DNA of 64,000 nucleotides, from the NCBI GenBank assembly GCA_944472155.2, contig OX235273.1, positions 9,521,204 to 9,585,203 of the forward strand, written 5' to 3'. The position numbers and the translations under genes are program-made. Of the stretch, positions 42,216 through 53,724 are shown one piece after another. This stretch comes from Trichobilharzia szidati (lineage: Eukaryota > Platyhelminthes > Trematoda > Strigeidida > Schistosomatidae). Each line of letters begins with the position of its first letter. Position 1 is the first letter of the stretch. The notes beneath the pieces are model-generated. The model worked only from the letters and a program-made list of their open reading frames with translations. It was not told the origin of the DNA and did no database searches.

Positions 42216-42271
42216 TCTAGCCTACTAGGCGATCATATACCTCGTAAAGATTGGAGACTTGGCATGGCTGT

Positions 42272-42460
42272 GCGTCGGTGGCACAGTGGTTAGGACTCTC
42301 GCCGACCATGCACATGGTCCGGGGTTCGAACCCCTGCCGGCGCACACCCAATATCTATGGTATGCCTGAATTTGGGCAACCGATATCCATGCTGAAAGTT
42401 CCACACTTGTACTGAAAATACGGTGTGGAAATCAAGCTGTAAATCAAAAAAAAAAAAAAA
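42272..42460 (+). mobile_element. SINE S5 with poly-A tail
   Basis: tRNA-like head 42272-42344 with a perfect T arm (GGGGTTCGAACCCC), S5 body and A14-15 tail at 42446-42460. The best-preserved S5 copy. Confidence 0.88.
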
Positions 42461-42599
42461 CCAATCCCATCGAAATACACCAACACTTCAACTGCTGAGA
42501 CTTGGGGACGTTCTGAAGTGTTTTCTGTTTCACTCAGAATGCGATGGCATTAATCCCCATATAGACAGAACCAATAATCAGAGACTATGTTTTAACTGT

Positions 42600-43720
42600 A
42601 TTTATAAAACACGAAATAATTGAGCAAAGAATATCCTTTCCGATAATTTCCTCCTCTTCTGGCTCTACAATTATATATGCATGTTTATATACATAGAATA
42701 TTCTAGATTAGTGGTCAATAACAGTATTAGTGTTTTTTTAAATAATATCGATTTAAGTAAGATTACAATGGAATTACAGTTCATTAAAGATGCTTAAATT
42801 ATAATAATAACAGCAAAGATATAGTAGTAAATAGAATATCAACTAAAATTAGGAAAATTCCACAAAAATTCAGGATCATTAAAACCTAGATGGCCAGCAG
42901 GGTTAGCAGAGTGTCTGAACTAGCATCTTTTGAACACATAAGTTAGGCTTTTTGATGTGGATCCCAACGGCCTCCACAATATTTAGTGAACGAACTCTTA
43001 AGGCAAAGTTAAGATTTGCTGGTATGCGGTAAATGACTTTGAAAGCAGCCTCGTTGACATCAGTCTTGTGTTCTGCATCCATAAGATGGGATAGAATAGC
43101 GCTACGAACAGATTCTGTTTGTCCTTTACTTAACCACACAGGGTGATGTTCGGAAATTCGAGGAGAAACATGCCTAACTGTACGGCCCATGTAACTGGCT
43201 CGCTCCACAGGATCGGTTAAATTGGTAGATACACATAGAAGAGGCGAAATTAGGCAGTTTATCTTTTACTCCCGAACGCAAGAGAGGAGTGGTTTTGACG
43301 ACACAGCGTAATTTGGCAGCAGGGAATGCTCTTTTTACCACATTTCTAAGGCGTTGTGTTAGTATCTCGCTGATGTTGTTCCCAAGGAACTGCATCTGTA
43401 AGAATAAGGCCTTTTTTAGGAACTGTTGGTACCTTGAGCTGCTTTGATTTTAGATTCATTTTCTTATCAATAAACTTTTCTGGATAACCATTTTCACTCA
43501 GCAACCGTTCAATATTATTAAGTTCCTCTTCGAGACATTCATTCGAGCAAATTGCTCTTGCTCTCTCTATATATATGCGTATATATAAACATATATGTAT
43601 AATTGTAGAGCCAGAAGAGGAGGAAATTATCGAAAAGGGTATTCTTTGCTCAATTATTTTGTGTTTTATAGATGTTTGAATGAACATTTTTGCGATATTA
43701 ATTCTGTTTAACAATTGAGA
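42600..43720 (-). mobile_element. Penelope-like element, linker, GIY-YIG, inverted ends
   Basis: Minus strand: linker 43560-43390 (RLLSENGYPEKFIDKKM), a segment at 43370-43260 (NVVKRAFPAAKLR), then the Cys-lead and endonuclease at 43240-42910. The endonuclease has SYMGRTVRHVSPRISEHHPV (canonical G-R-T kept), AILSHLMDAEHKTDV and NLCVQKMLVQ. 42890-42600 is the 3' UTR. A block of about 75 bp from that UTR also occurs in the opposite orientation at the 5' end (43600-43680). RT is absent. Confidence 0.85.
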
Positions 43721-43744
43721 TTTTGTTTTAATTTTTAAAGACTT

Positions 43745-43940
43745 AGTATGTAGGGATTTGAGTTGTTTCTAGTTTGGTCACCGATTAATATCAGTTAAAA
43801 AACCACTTGAAAACCAACTGGGAGTGTTGGACGGCCGTTTCTTTCTAGCTTGGGACTGTACGGCACTATACACCTGCCTTCCTCTGAATCCAGGATCTTC
43901 CGGTTACGAGGCGAGGTCATAAGCCACTGAGTCACTGAGG
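43745..43940 (-). mobile_element. SINE S1 fragment
   Basis: Tail at 43780-43830, degraded ribozyme block 43870-43830 and tRNA-like remnant 43935-43885 on the minus strand. Confidence 0.6.
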
Positions 43941-43949
43941 ATGCCCATT

Positions 43950-44015
43950 ATCCCCATTTCTGTTCAACTTCATTATAGATGTACTAGTGGACTTCCTTCC
44001 TTTTATTATATTTTT
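43950..44015 (+). mobile_element. LINE-B RT fragment, left of nested insertion
   Basis: Encodes CPLSPFLFNFIIDVLVDF, the RT motif that precedes the catalytic box. The rest of the same RT resumes at 47541. TGGACTT is present at both junctions (44002-44008 approx. and 47544-47550). Confidence 0.8.
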
Positions 44016-44096
44016 TATTAATTAGCTTCATATTTAGGCCAGATTTTAGCTTTATGTTTACTATGCTAGGTACATGGCTCTAGGAGAGGAGATAGT

Positions 44097-44460
44097 TCCC
44101 ACCAGGAACTATCACACACAATACTGGGTAGATGGAGCTCATAAGTCCAGAAAGACAGTCCATCTTCAGGAGATAACCCTGAGGAAAAATCGGTCTTGGA
44201 TAGGGCATGGGTGCCACCAAGACCTATCAAACCCAATACTGGGCAGATGGAGCTCATAAGTCCAGAAAGACAGTCCATCTTCAGGAGACAACCCTGAGGA
44301 AAAATCGGTCTTGGATAGAAGATGGGTGCCACCAAGACCTATCAAACCCAATACTGGGCAGATGGAGCTCATGAGTCCTGAAAGACAGTCCATCTTCGGG
44401 AGACAACCCTGAGGAAAAATCGGTCTTGGAGAGGATATGGGTGCCGTCAAGACCTATCAA
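44097..44460 (+). repeat. Three tandem 115-bp units in an RTE 5' region
   Basis: Units start near 44101, 44216 and 44331, with a partial fourth at 44446. The period is exactly 115 between the last starts. Units share AGATGGAGCTCATAAGTCC and GAGGAAAAATCGGTCTTGGA. 115 is not a multiple of three, so they are not coding repeats. The ORF1 start lies in the last, partial unit. Confidence 0.9.
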
Positions 44461-47400
44461 ACCCAGTGTAATGCTATGATGAGAACAATATCAGTAAACG
44501 CCATGCCGGATCGGTCGGGGCCCGGTTTAACAACGACCGCGCTTTCTGCTGCCGTGTCACAGGGCAGAAGTGATAAGTTAGCTACTGAGACACACCGACT
44601 AATAAAACTCCCAAATGCTGACACAGTCATAGGAACATGGAATGTTCGAACGCTTTATGCCTGTGGGAAAGTAAAAGAACTGACCCATGAACTCAGTAAA
44701 TACCGATGGGACATCCTAGGCTTATCAGAAGTTAGGTGGACAGGCTCGGGAGTAACAACTACAGAAGAGGGTCATAAGATATGGTACAGTGGGGACGAAG
44801 AGAAACACCAACATGGTGTGGGTTTCATCGTAAACAAAAAACAAGTTAACTCTGTAATAAGCTGTAGACCCGTAAACAATAGAATCATTTCTCTACGAGT
44901 TAGGGCTCAACCACTTAACATAACAATAATACAAGTTTATGCGCCTACATCTGAATACCAGGACGAGGAAGTAGAATGCTTCTATGATGAACTAGAGGAG
45001 TGTATTAATGAGGCTCCGAAAAAAGACATTCTTATTGTCATGGGTGACTGGAATGCTAAGGTAGGTGAAGATGCATACGACCAATGGGCAGGCACAGCTG
45101 GACGTTTTGGATTAGGTGAAACCAATGAGAGAGGAATAAGACTGCTGGAATTTGCAAGCAGCCACAAGCTCACACTGGCCAACACTCTATTCCCTCACAA
45201 GACATCAAGGAAAACAACATGGCACTCACCTGACAACAAAACACATAGCCAGATAGACTACATTCTGTTCCCAGCAAGATTCAAGTCAAGCATTAACAAG
45301 GCTAAAACCAGAACTTTTCCTGGAGCAGACATAGGCAGCGATCATGACATGGTTTTAATGACTATAAAATTAAAACTAAAACAGAACCGCAGACAAATAA
45401 GCCCTCGAATCAGATATGACCTAGAGAAACTTAGGGACCCAAACATAGCAGAAATGTTTAAGGCAAATGTAGGGGGCAAGTTCGCTGCACTCACCTTGAT
45501 TCACGACAATATCGATTCACTCACTGAAACCATTAAAACAGTGCTGCATGAATCAGCAACAGAAGTTCTGGGTAACAAAAGAAAGAAAATCAAACCATGG
45601 GTCACAGACGATATTTTAAACCTGTGTGATACAAGAAGAGAACTAAAAAAGAAGAAAGGACTTAAGTCCCAGTACAGGGAAGAGTATAGAACAGTAGACA
45701 AAGAAATACGCTCCAAAATGAAGAGGGCAAAGAGGGCTGGATTACTGAACAATGTAATATCATCGATAATAGCTTAAGGGGAGGCAACAATAAAAAAGCA
45801 TTCGAAACACTGAGTAAGCTGACCAATACGAAACTAAATAGAGCAACCGTAATTGAGGATGGTAAAGGCACCCTCTTAACAGAAGAAGCAGATATCCTTA
45901 GAAGGTGGACAGAATACTGTAAGGGACTCTACAATCATAAAATAAGCCCTAATTATAGCCTAATAAACAATTCATGCTGGGACAATCGGGAGATCGGTGA
46001 TTCACCCATACTAGAGTCAGAAGTAGAGGAAGCAATAAAATCACTTAAGGGAGATAAATCACCAGGAATTGACAACATACCGGCAGAACTAATTAAACAT
46101 GGTGGACCACAAACAGTTAAATGGCTGAAAGCAGCCTGTCAAAAAATCTGGCAAGAAAAAGAATGGCCTAAAGAATGGACTCAGTCACTAATCATTCCAA
46201 TATTTAAGAAAGGGGACGCAAAGCAGTGCGAGAACTACAGAACAATAAGTTTAATCAGCCACCCAAGTAAAGTCATGCTGAAAGTAATATTGAACAGACT
46301 CAAAAAGAAAATAGAGGAAATACTCTCAGAAGAACAGGCCGGATTCAGGCCGGGCAGAAGCACTGCTGAACAAATTGTTAGCATAAGGGTACTAAACGAA
46401 AAATGTCTACAACACCAAAAAATGCTAGTACACAACTTTAGCGATTTTAAGAAGGCCTTTGACCGTGTGTGGCACGAAGGCTTATGGCAAGTCATGAATA
46501 ACTACAATATAGATAAAAACATAATTGAGGTTATTAAGTCTTTATATAACAAATCTAGTAGTGCAGTATCTCTAAATAATCAAACTGGCGAGTTCTTCAG
46601 AACAACTATAGGAGTACGCCAAGGGTGCATTCTCTCACCAGTCCTCTTTAATTTATTCCTCGAACATATTATGACACAAACCCTACATGACTTTACACCG
46701 ACACTTAGCATAAACGGAAGACCAATTTCCAACCTCAGATTTGCTGATGATATAGCCCTCATTGGGGAAAACATTGATCAAGTTCAGGACCTCACCTCAA
46801 GACTTGATGTTGCAACCAAATCTGTGGGCATGGAAATCAGCACAGAAAAAAGCAAAATACTCATAAACGGAGGAAACAACTCAGATAGATGTATCAGACT
46901 TGATGGACATGTATTAGAAGAGGTTGAAACTTTCAAATACCTTGGGTCTACCCTAACAAAAGATGGAAGGTCCACTAAGGAAATAAAAATTCGACTAAAC
47001 CTAGCCTCTGCCACCATGTCCAAGTTAGGGAAAATATGGAAGAGCAACATCAGCGTCTCAGCAAAAATGAAACTCTACTCGTCACTGGTCCTCTCTGTAT
47101 TCCTATATGGATGTGAGAGCTGGACCCTGAATGCAGAGACAGAAAGAAGAATACAAGTCTTCGAAAACAAAAGCTATAGAAGGATCCTAGGAATAAGTTA
47201 CCTTGAAAGGAAAACTAATGAATATGTCTTACACCAGGTCCATAGACTGGCAGGAAAACAGGAACCACTCCTTTCAATCGTAAAGAAACGGAAACTACAA
47301 TGGTTCGGCCACACGGTAAGACATGACACATTGTCCAAAACGATTCTATAAGGCACAGTAGGAGGAGCACGAAAGAGAGGTCGACCGAATAAGAGCTGGC

Positions 47401-47531
47401 TTGACAACATAAAAGAGTGGACTGAAATGCCCTTGGATACGCTACAGAAAATAGCATTAAACCGAGAAGAATGGCGAAGACTGATAGCGCGAACTGTCAT
47501 AGCACCCCCACGACGAAAGTCAAGGGACTGA
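44437..47531 (+). mobile_element. RTE-like retrotransposon ORF (endonuclease-RT), two lesions
   Basis: A near-complete non-LTR polyprotein. The start is ATG 44437. The N-terminal apurinic-type endonuclease shows GTWNVRTL (residues 67-74), GLSEVRWTGSG, IIQVYAPTSEY, IVMGDWNAKVGED, HSQIDYILFP and GSDHDMVLM. Frame 1 ends at 45777, but the alternative frame is open from before 45771, so one frameshift lies near 45760. The RT follows: SPGIDNIPAEL, EEQAGFRPGRST, DFKKAFDRVW, GVRQGCILSPVLFNLFLE, RFADDIALIG (catalytic DD), KYLGSTLTKDG, RILGISYLERKTNEY and KLQWFGHTVRHD. A TAA at 47349-47351 interrupts ILQGTVGG-type sequence (probably CAA in an intact copy), then GARKRGRPNKSWLDN leads to TGA 47529-47531. 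Only two lesions suggest recent activity. Its motif order is that of the RTE clade. Confidence 0.92.
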
Positions 47532-47543
47532 TGATGATGATGA
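47532..47543 (+). repeat. TGA microsatellite 3' tail of the RTE
   Basis: (TGA)n directly at and after the stop codon, ending at the LINE-B junction. RTE elements commonly end in short microsatellites, not poly-A (known of the clade). Confidence 0.8.
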
Positions 47544-48660
47544 ATGGACTTAACCCTAACTCACTTCAGAGACTCAGGGATTGGCTTGCTATCAAGGAAT
47601 AATCTAGTTGACTTAGAATATGCAGACGATATGGTCCTTCTAGGTGAGGACGCTGACAAAATGCAGAGTCTTCTGAACACCTTGAGCAGCAATCTTAGTA
47701 TGTTTGGCATGCGATTCGCCCCTGTAAAATATAAGATGATGTTGCAGGATTGGACTAGACCAACCCCTAGATTAGAAATAGGAAGTGAAGTGGTAGAGCA
47801 CGTTGACCGCTTCACTTACTTGGGAAGTACCATCAGCTCCAACGGGTTGATCTCTGACGAAATCTCAGTACGAATACAGAGGGCTAGTTTCGCATATGCC
47901 AGTTTACGCCGTCTCTGGCGTAGACGTGATATCCGACTGGCTGTCGACCAAAGGGCGAGTGTACTGCTCATCAGTCCGCTCCGTCCTCCTCAATGGCTGT
48001 GAGACCTGGCCATTGAGAGTGCAGGGCATGAAAAGATTAGCTGTCTTTGATCATAGGTGTCTGCATTCTACCTCCCGTGTGAAGTGGTATAATAAGGCGA
48101 GCAATATTGAGGTTAGGCATCGGTCGAGTGCTAGGTAAAGAGGGAAAATTAATCTACGAGGCCGTGAAATTACATCGACTGAGATGGTTAGGACATGTGT
48201 TACGTATGCCTATTCATCGCCTTCCTCAACCAATGGGCAATGTTAGCTGATATAGGGTCAGGCTCGAAAAGAGCTAGTAAGTGGTGGTCAAACCAAAACA
48301 TGGATTCATCAGTCAATGAAATCCACAACAGTTAGTTTAAGCCAGCTAGTCACTTAGGAAGGTGTAGACTTCCTGACTGGTTGGGTTCCTCGGAACGGTA
48401 AAAACCAGTGGTTGGAAACAATTGGTGACATGGCAGCGCAGATGCATCCACTCCTTGTGACTTATGATTTCCAATGAAACTATATCGTCCTTCGTTATTA
48501 CTATTCCTTTGTCTCACACCTCTGTTTACTGTCTCTCTATTATGCATTTCTCCTACTTTCTTCTCTTGCTTTGTGTGCTACAAAGAGGGAATGTGGCGAA
48601 TTAAACTGCCGCACATCGGTGCAAAGTTCTATGTCGAAAAAATAGAAACAGAATAGAACA
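47544..48660 (+). mobile_element. LINE-B RT to 3' UTR, right of nested insertion
   Basis: It resumes the RT interrupted at 44010: VDLEYADDMVLLGEDADKMQ (catalytic YADD at about 47625), DRFTYLGSTISSNG, SLRRLWRRRDIRL, CETWPLR and RLRWLGHVLRMP-equivalent (48180-48215). The 3' UTR at 48470-48640 matches 380-520. Frame breaks occur after about 47975. Confidence 0.88.
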
Positions 48661-48669
48661 GAGTCACTG

Positions 48670-48885
48670 AGATCTTATCCGGTGGCTAGTTCTTGAATTC
48701 CAACCTCTTTCAGTTCGTGATTTATTGGAGAGGCTACGAGCTAACGTCACCGGCGGCTATTTGTCCTTACTCCCCACTCGGTGGACCCTACTCGTTTCAC
48801 TAGAAATCTAGGTGACCTCATCTCGTAGCCAGTCACTAGTGAGCATCAGATTAATTTTCAAGCGAGTTTATTAAAAGGATTTGAA
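48670..48885 (-). mobile_element. SINE S1 5' half
   Basis: From the S1 5' end (48880, GAAAATTAATCTGATGC reversed) through the body with GGTCACGAG-like positions changed. tRNA and ribozyme parts are absent. Confidence 0.65.
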
Positions 48886-49419
48886 TTCTTTTATTGCCTG
48901 ATGTTTTAGTAACAAATATCCTTAACTTTTTATCTACAAAAATTTATATTTCTCATGTGTGACTGTTCCCACAATTTTCGATTTGTTTTACTTTATTTCA
49001 TAATTTTTTCTTACTGAAAAAACCAGTTGAATAGTTGTTTTCCAAACTAATAATTATTATTTATATCGCGTAACTAGAGGCGTGATTTTTAAAAAAAGTC
49101 CATACACTTAATACGCTTTATGAATTTGAATTAAGCAAGAACAAAGGTTGGTGTGGTATAACAGGGTACCATCGTTTATTTTGCTGGTTTCTCATCATTC
49201 ACCTACTACTGTCTGAAGAAATTACTAAGTTCATGTACAGAACAAGTTGAAGATATTTGCATAAATGTTACATAATGTCACTCAGTTGACAGGGGACTCT
49301 AAAATTAGTGAATACTGCTGAGATAATACACTTATATAACTTATATCCACATGGTTCAAACTTAATTTTAATTTATAATAATAATAATCTAATATATGTG
49401 TAGAACTTGGGCATTGTTT

Positions 49420-49695
49420 GTTTATTAGATATATCACACAGTCGGAGAAACAGTATTATTATTTACTGGATAACGAGGTTTCGAACACAATTCATTATTG
49501 TTCATAATCATATCATTATTTATAATCACACAACTTCGAAACTTCAGGTTTATAGTTTTTTGTTTTCTCCTATTTGTCGTCGTAGGGGTAGTAGAATTTC
49601 CCAGATGTCGAAGTGGACAGGTGTTGAATCATTCCTATTACACGTGTTTACAATTGATTCGAACACATCAACTTGAAGGTGGAGGCATTTCAATT
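49420..49695 (-). mobile_element. PLE-D 3' end, inverted partner of 50480-50775
   Basis: Minus-strand PLE-D 3' UTR. Its reverse complement aligns with 50500-50775 almost without gaps (ACGACGACAAATAGGAGA, GGTGTTGAATCATTCCTATT reversed). Confidence 0.85.
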
Positions 49696-49699
49696 CACT

Positions 49700-50775
49700 T
49701 ATATATTGGAAATTCAGGAAGGAGAGCTCTCAATGTTAGATTGTAGTGTAAAATGGGAAGTTAAGCACGCACTAGTGTTTACAGGAAACCCACACATTCA
49801 AACAGATATTTGGACTTCCGATCATCTCATCCTATGTCAGTAAAAATAGGATTGGTGAAATGTTTGAGCAATAGAGCACAAAAACTAACTAGTACCAAGG
49901 AAAATCTAAGACAAGAAGTGAGGCATATAAGAGAAGATTTGAAACTTAATTAATAATTACCCTGGTGAATTAGTCAGAAAGTATGTAGGAAAATGTAAAA
50001 ATAAAATAAATAATGATACTAGTGATCCTAATAATAATAGTAACATTAGTGATGACATGCATGTCAAACATGCGCGGGATAATGACAACACCACCAACAG
50101 GGAACCTCGGAAACCATCTTACAGAGAATTCTTAACAATGCAGGCAGGAACAAAAGTGGCTGGCATTCTGATCCACAAACTCAATTAGAAATGAGCTTTG
50201 TCGGTTAAAAGATACTGTCATTGGAGCCAATTAAGCAAAACGATTCTGTTTATCTCATCCCCTGCTGGAATGATTGTCAGGTCAAATGCATAGGTCAAAG
50301 TAGTAGAACAGGGTCAGTCAGAGTGGTGGAGCACAAAAACCTAGCAAAATCTAGATTAGTTGACCCGAATAAGATAAGAAGAAATCTGGAAAATAGTTCG
50401 GCTATAGTACTCACTACATCCAGTTGTACACAACCATACAATAGGATGGGATAAGATGAACGTTTTAAAATCTTGTGTAACAGGGTGGAGGAAAAGATTG
50501 ATAACAGAAGCTTTGTTTATCGAATCAAATGCCAACACGTGTAATAGGAATGATTCAACACCTGTCTACTAGGACATTCGGAAAATTCTACTACCCCTAC
50601 GACGACAAATAGGAGAGAACAAAAAAAGCTATAAAAGTGAAGTTTCGAAGTTGTCTGATTATAAATGATGATATGATTGTGAACAATAATAAATTGTGTT
50701 TGAAACCTCGTCATCCAGTAAATAATACTGTTTCTCCGACTGTGTGATATATCTAATCAACAAACTAATGTGGAA
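49700..50775 (+). mobile_element. PLE-D linker, endonuclease and 3' end
   Basis: 49700-50200 encodes the linker with multiple breaks. 50221-50455 carries SVYLIPCWNDCQVKCIGQSS (Cys lead and the YIGQTSR equivalent, CIGQSSR), VVEHKNLAKSRL and a RNLENSSAIVL motif. The rest of the endonuclease is frameshifted (50455-50530). Its 3' UTR pairs with 49420-49695 in inverted orientation. Confidence 0.85.
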
Positions 50776-50789
50776 TAATAATCTACTTT

Positions 50790-50998
50790 TAATTGGTGGA
50801 TGGTGACTAGTAGTGGAATCCAGGATAACGCGCATTTCGTCCTATTTGGGACTCATCATCTGGATGTACCTGCATTTCTCAGTGAGTGATGATGTTCCCA
50901 CCGAGGCTCGAACCCAGTGCCCATAGTTTCAAACGCCAAAGCGTTATCCACTAGACCACTTGGGCCACGAGAGCCATCTCTTGTGCAACGGGTCATAT
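50790..50998 (-). mobile_element. SINE S4, minus-strand half
   Basis: tRNA-like head at 50975-50900 (GGTTCGAGCC box B on the minus strand). Ribozyme block at 50885-50815 reads ATCCAGATGATGAGTCC: the core C is A, and the rest of CUGAUGA, GAAA and stem II is intact. Confidence 0.8.
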
Positions 50999-50999
50999 T

Positions 51000-51215
51000 G
51001 ATTTAATTGAATTGAAATGCAGATACATCCAGCTGACGAGTCCCAAATAGGACGAAATGCGCATCCTGGATTCCACTGCTAGTCACCATCCACCAATTAA
51101 ATACTAATTAAATGCCCAGACAACGTCGAAGCATCTGCTCAAGAAGCCGACATGTCAACCTGAGACCGAGCACTTCGGTCCAATCAATCGACGGGAAAAA
51201 TCTAAAATTCAATTA
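51000..51215 (+). mobile_element. SINE S4, plus-strand half with intact ribozyme
   Basis: It carries the full hammerhead core (see next entry) followed by the S4 3' body: ACATGTCAACCTGAGACCGA, CACTTCGGTCC. With the minus-strand half it forms a head-to-head pair bracketed by inverted repeats of about 33 bp (50796-50828 and 51064-51099). Confidence 0.85.
51020..51082 (+). ncRNA. Hammerhead ribozyme (schistosome S-alpha type), intact core
   Basis: All catalytic elements are present in order. Stem I strand ATCCAG is at 51027-51032. Core CTGACGA lies at 51033-51039. Stem II is GTCC/GGAC (51040-51043 and 51050-51053) with loop CAAATA. GAAA is at 51054-51057. Stem III is the self-complementary TGCGCA, and the cleavage triplet ends ATC at 51063-51065. 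The second stem I strand is CTGGAT at 51066-51071. Predicted self-cleavage is between 51065 and 51066 of the plus-strand transcript. Stem III has no loop, so the RNA may act best as a dimer, as reported for schistosome ribozymes with short stem III. The match to the published schistosome hammerhead is from memory. Confidence 0.88.
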
Positions 51216-51219
51216 AAAA

Positions 51220-52490
51220 TAATCTACTTTATCCCAAAAACAGTACTTATAATACAGAATGGAATTCTCAGCATTTGTCACAATATTGTATCTGATTTAC
51301 TCAAAATACAAATTAAAAATTAAAACAAAATTAACCAGAGGAATTTGTCCACATTTACGGTCTAAAGTCAAAAATATTCGAATTACAAAATAAGAATTTT
51401 AAGTATAATAATGATAATAATAATAATAACAGTGAATTTGTTTCAAACAGTATTGTCGATTCAGTTTGGAAATTTTAGCATGTTATAGAGTATTGAATCT
51501 AATGTTCTGTTGATATAGCAGCATGGTGAGGGGAAATACAAAATTAACAGTTATAACACAGCTTAAATGATGTTCACACTTATGAAAAAATAAACAAATA
51601 GAAACAAAAATTGAGAGGATTATAAATATAAGAAGAACAATAACAATAAAGGTTGATGTTATAAGGGTGGATAAAATGGTTTATTTACTAGTGGAAAGAA
51701 GGTTAGTTAGTTCATGCCTAACACTATTTTCATCACATAAAATACGTGCCGCCAAATATGGTATAGTGGAATTTTTATACCTACATGTACGTGCATAAAG
51801 TCTTCTGAAAAGAATTCTTGTTTTACCTGAGGAGACACAAGGTTGGATCCGCGGGTAGAGTGGGTGTTCAGAGTTTGACAAAATTCCTTCAGCAAATTTG
51901 TTGCATGAAATCAAGTGCCTATCATCAGTGACTATATCAACGATATGGCCCAATAGGATACCACCACTCGCCCTACTGACAGTCTTCAAAGTTCTACGAA
52001 GTATCATATAGTCTTTCTCAAGCAATCCAGGAAAGAATAAGGGTGAAGAGTAAAGAAGAATAGGTAAGATGCATGAGTTGACAAACTGTAAGAGGAGGAG
52101 GGGTTGAGTTATGCCTGAGTGCCTTAACTTCTCAATGTAAAAAGTCAAACGAAATATTCTTTTAGAAATCGCTAAGACATGGGAAGACCAGGATAGGTCA
52201 GAAGAAAGAATTAGTCAAAGATACTTAACGTCTGACTTGATTTCTATATCAATATCATCAATTTTGCAACGGTCTTGGAAATTAAAAGCTTCATTTAACT
52301 TTCTTTTACACCGGAAACTGAAATCAACAATCTAACATTTGGAAGGAGTTAGTTTATGACCATTAGACGAAGACCATTTGCTCACTCCCGATAGAAAGCT
52401 GTTCATCTTAGTACAGTCAAGCTGGGAGTTAACAGACATTGAAATATTTATATTGTCCGCATACCCAACAAAGTTTATTTCATTATTTCA
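51220..52490 (-). mobile_element. LINE-E (CR1/Jockey-like)
   Basis: A minus-strand frame of 155 codons (52148-51681) encodes the C-terminus: FYIEKLRHSGITQPLLLL, FFPGLLEKDYMILRRTLK and CVSSGKTRILFRRLYARTC. The upstream part to 52490 decodes SAYPTKFIE-like and FNFRCKRK-like residues with breaks. The 3' UTR runs to the AATAATAA microsatellite at 51410-51430 and on to 51220. Confidence 0.87.
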
Positions 52491-52559
52491 TCTAATATAG
52501 GTTTGGATACAATCGAATAAGTGTTGTGTAAGACGCAGATATAGTGATGATAAGTGACT

Positions 52560-52780
52560 AACAGGTTGCATAACAGTCTGGTGAGTTTAGTTCGTATTGT
52601 AGGAACAAAAGGGACAGACAAAGTTACACTGTGGCAGAAAAGGAAGAGGTCAAAGTGGATGATTACGTAATCAAAAATGGAGGGTAAAGGTGTAGAGTTA
52701 TTAAGTTGTATGTAGGTGGAACGAAACTGACTAAATAAATGAATGCATCATCTCATTCTGCACAAAACATCATTTTTATT
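52560..52780 (+). repeat. Dispersed repeat shared with 33700-33950
   Basis: See 33700-33950; here in plus orientation. Possible third relative at 63600-63520. Confidence 0.5.
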
Positions 52781-52789
52781 TTATTAATA

Positions 52790-52985
52790 TTGATGGTCTA
52801 CGAGTTTGCCTTGTAACCATAAGGTCAAGAGTTTGAACCTCAGTGGGTAGGCATTGGTTATGAGTTCCAAACTAGGATGAAACAGATGAATGTTTAGTAC
52901 TTTCTGATGGTTTCGCAATAGTTCTCTAACTCATATCGATCTGTAATCAAACTCGAAACAGATCAATTCCTTAAAGACAAACTGT
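52790..52985 (+). mobile_element. SINE S1, decayed
   Basis: tRNA-like stretch 52793-52850, ribozyme remnant AACTAGGATGAAACAG at 52870-52886 and S1 tail to 52985. Confidence 0.6.
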
Positions 52986-53084
52986 TATTAATATACACAT
53001 ATGACTGACTTGAAAAAGTATAGATAAGATTAACATGAGAATTTGTATATGCACTTCAACCTTTACAGAACTGCTTCGCCTTAT

Positions 53085-53490
53085 GTTGTAATCTCAGGTA
53101 GTTTTCCAATAATTCTCTAACCGATGTGTCAGTTCACGATGAAATCCTGTAACCAGTCAAATCCCCTCAAATCAACACTTCATTATCAGTTTGACGCTCA
53201 CTAGCGATTGGCCCTATTCAGCTGGACAGTTACGTGGGGTTCTAGTGGGAAGCCATGACCAGTAGGGTACAGCAGGTTGAAGGTGAGGCAGTAACTCATC
53301 GAAGAAGACATTGAGCGAAGTGGACGCTCTATGTCATGAATTGACAGAAGTTGGAATTCATGGGCTAGTCATTGGATTGCGTCCCAGTGACTTAATGGTT
53401 TACAAGCTCGAAACCCGGTGGGTGAGGTTTACCGCCGAAGAGTCTCAAACTAATGGGATGAGACAGGTTTCCAGTACTCCCAGGTTTTAT
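53085..53490 (+). mobile_element. SINE S1 tail plus a second S1 copy
   Basis: S1 tail at 53100-53180, then a new S1 body (53190-53370), shortened tRNA-like region and ribozyme remnant (53425-53485) with GAAGAGTC and GATGAGA. Confidence 0.65.
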
Positions 53491-53724
53491 TTATTTGTTT
53501 ATTTATCTATTTGATGTCAATAACTTTATATTTTCACAGCTATTGTTTTAAGAGGATAACCACGATTACTTTTCATTCATAATATATGTATGTACAATAT
53601 CAAATCCAATTTATTTTCATATTAATTTTGCGTTAAGTTTAAGTAATTCTCTGAGGTATATTTACCAGTACTCAGTGAAAGGCATGTAGCTTATAGCCAG
53701 CCTACACTTTTATGATTCCAGTCC

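Noticed and set aside
44982..47500. Minus-strand frames of 60-100 codons
   Set aside because: Shadows of the RTE endonuclease and RT on the other strand.
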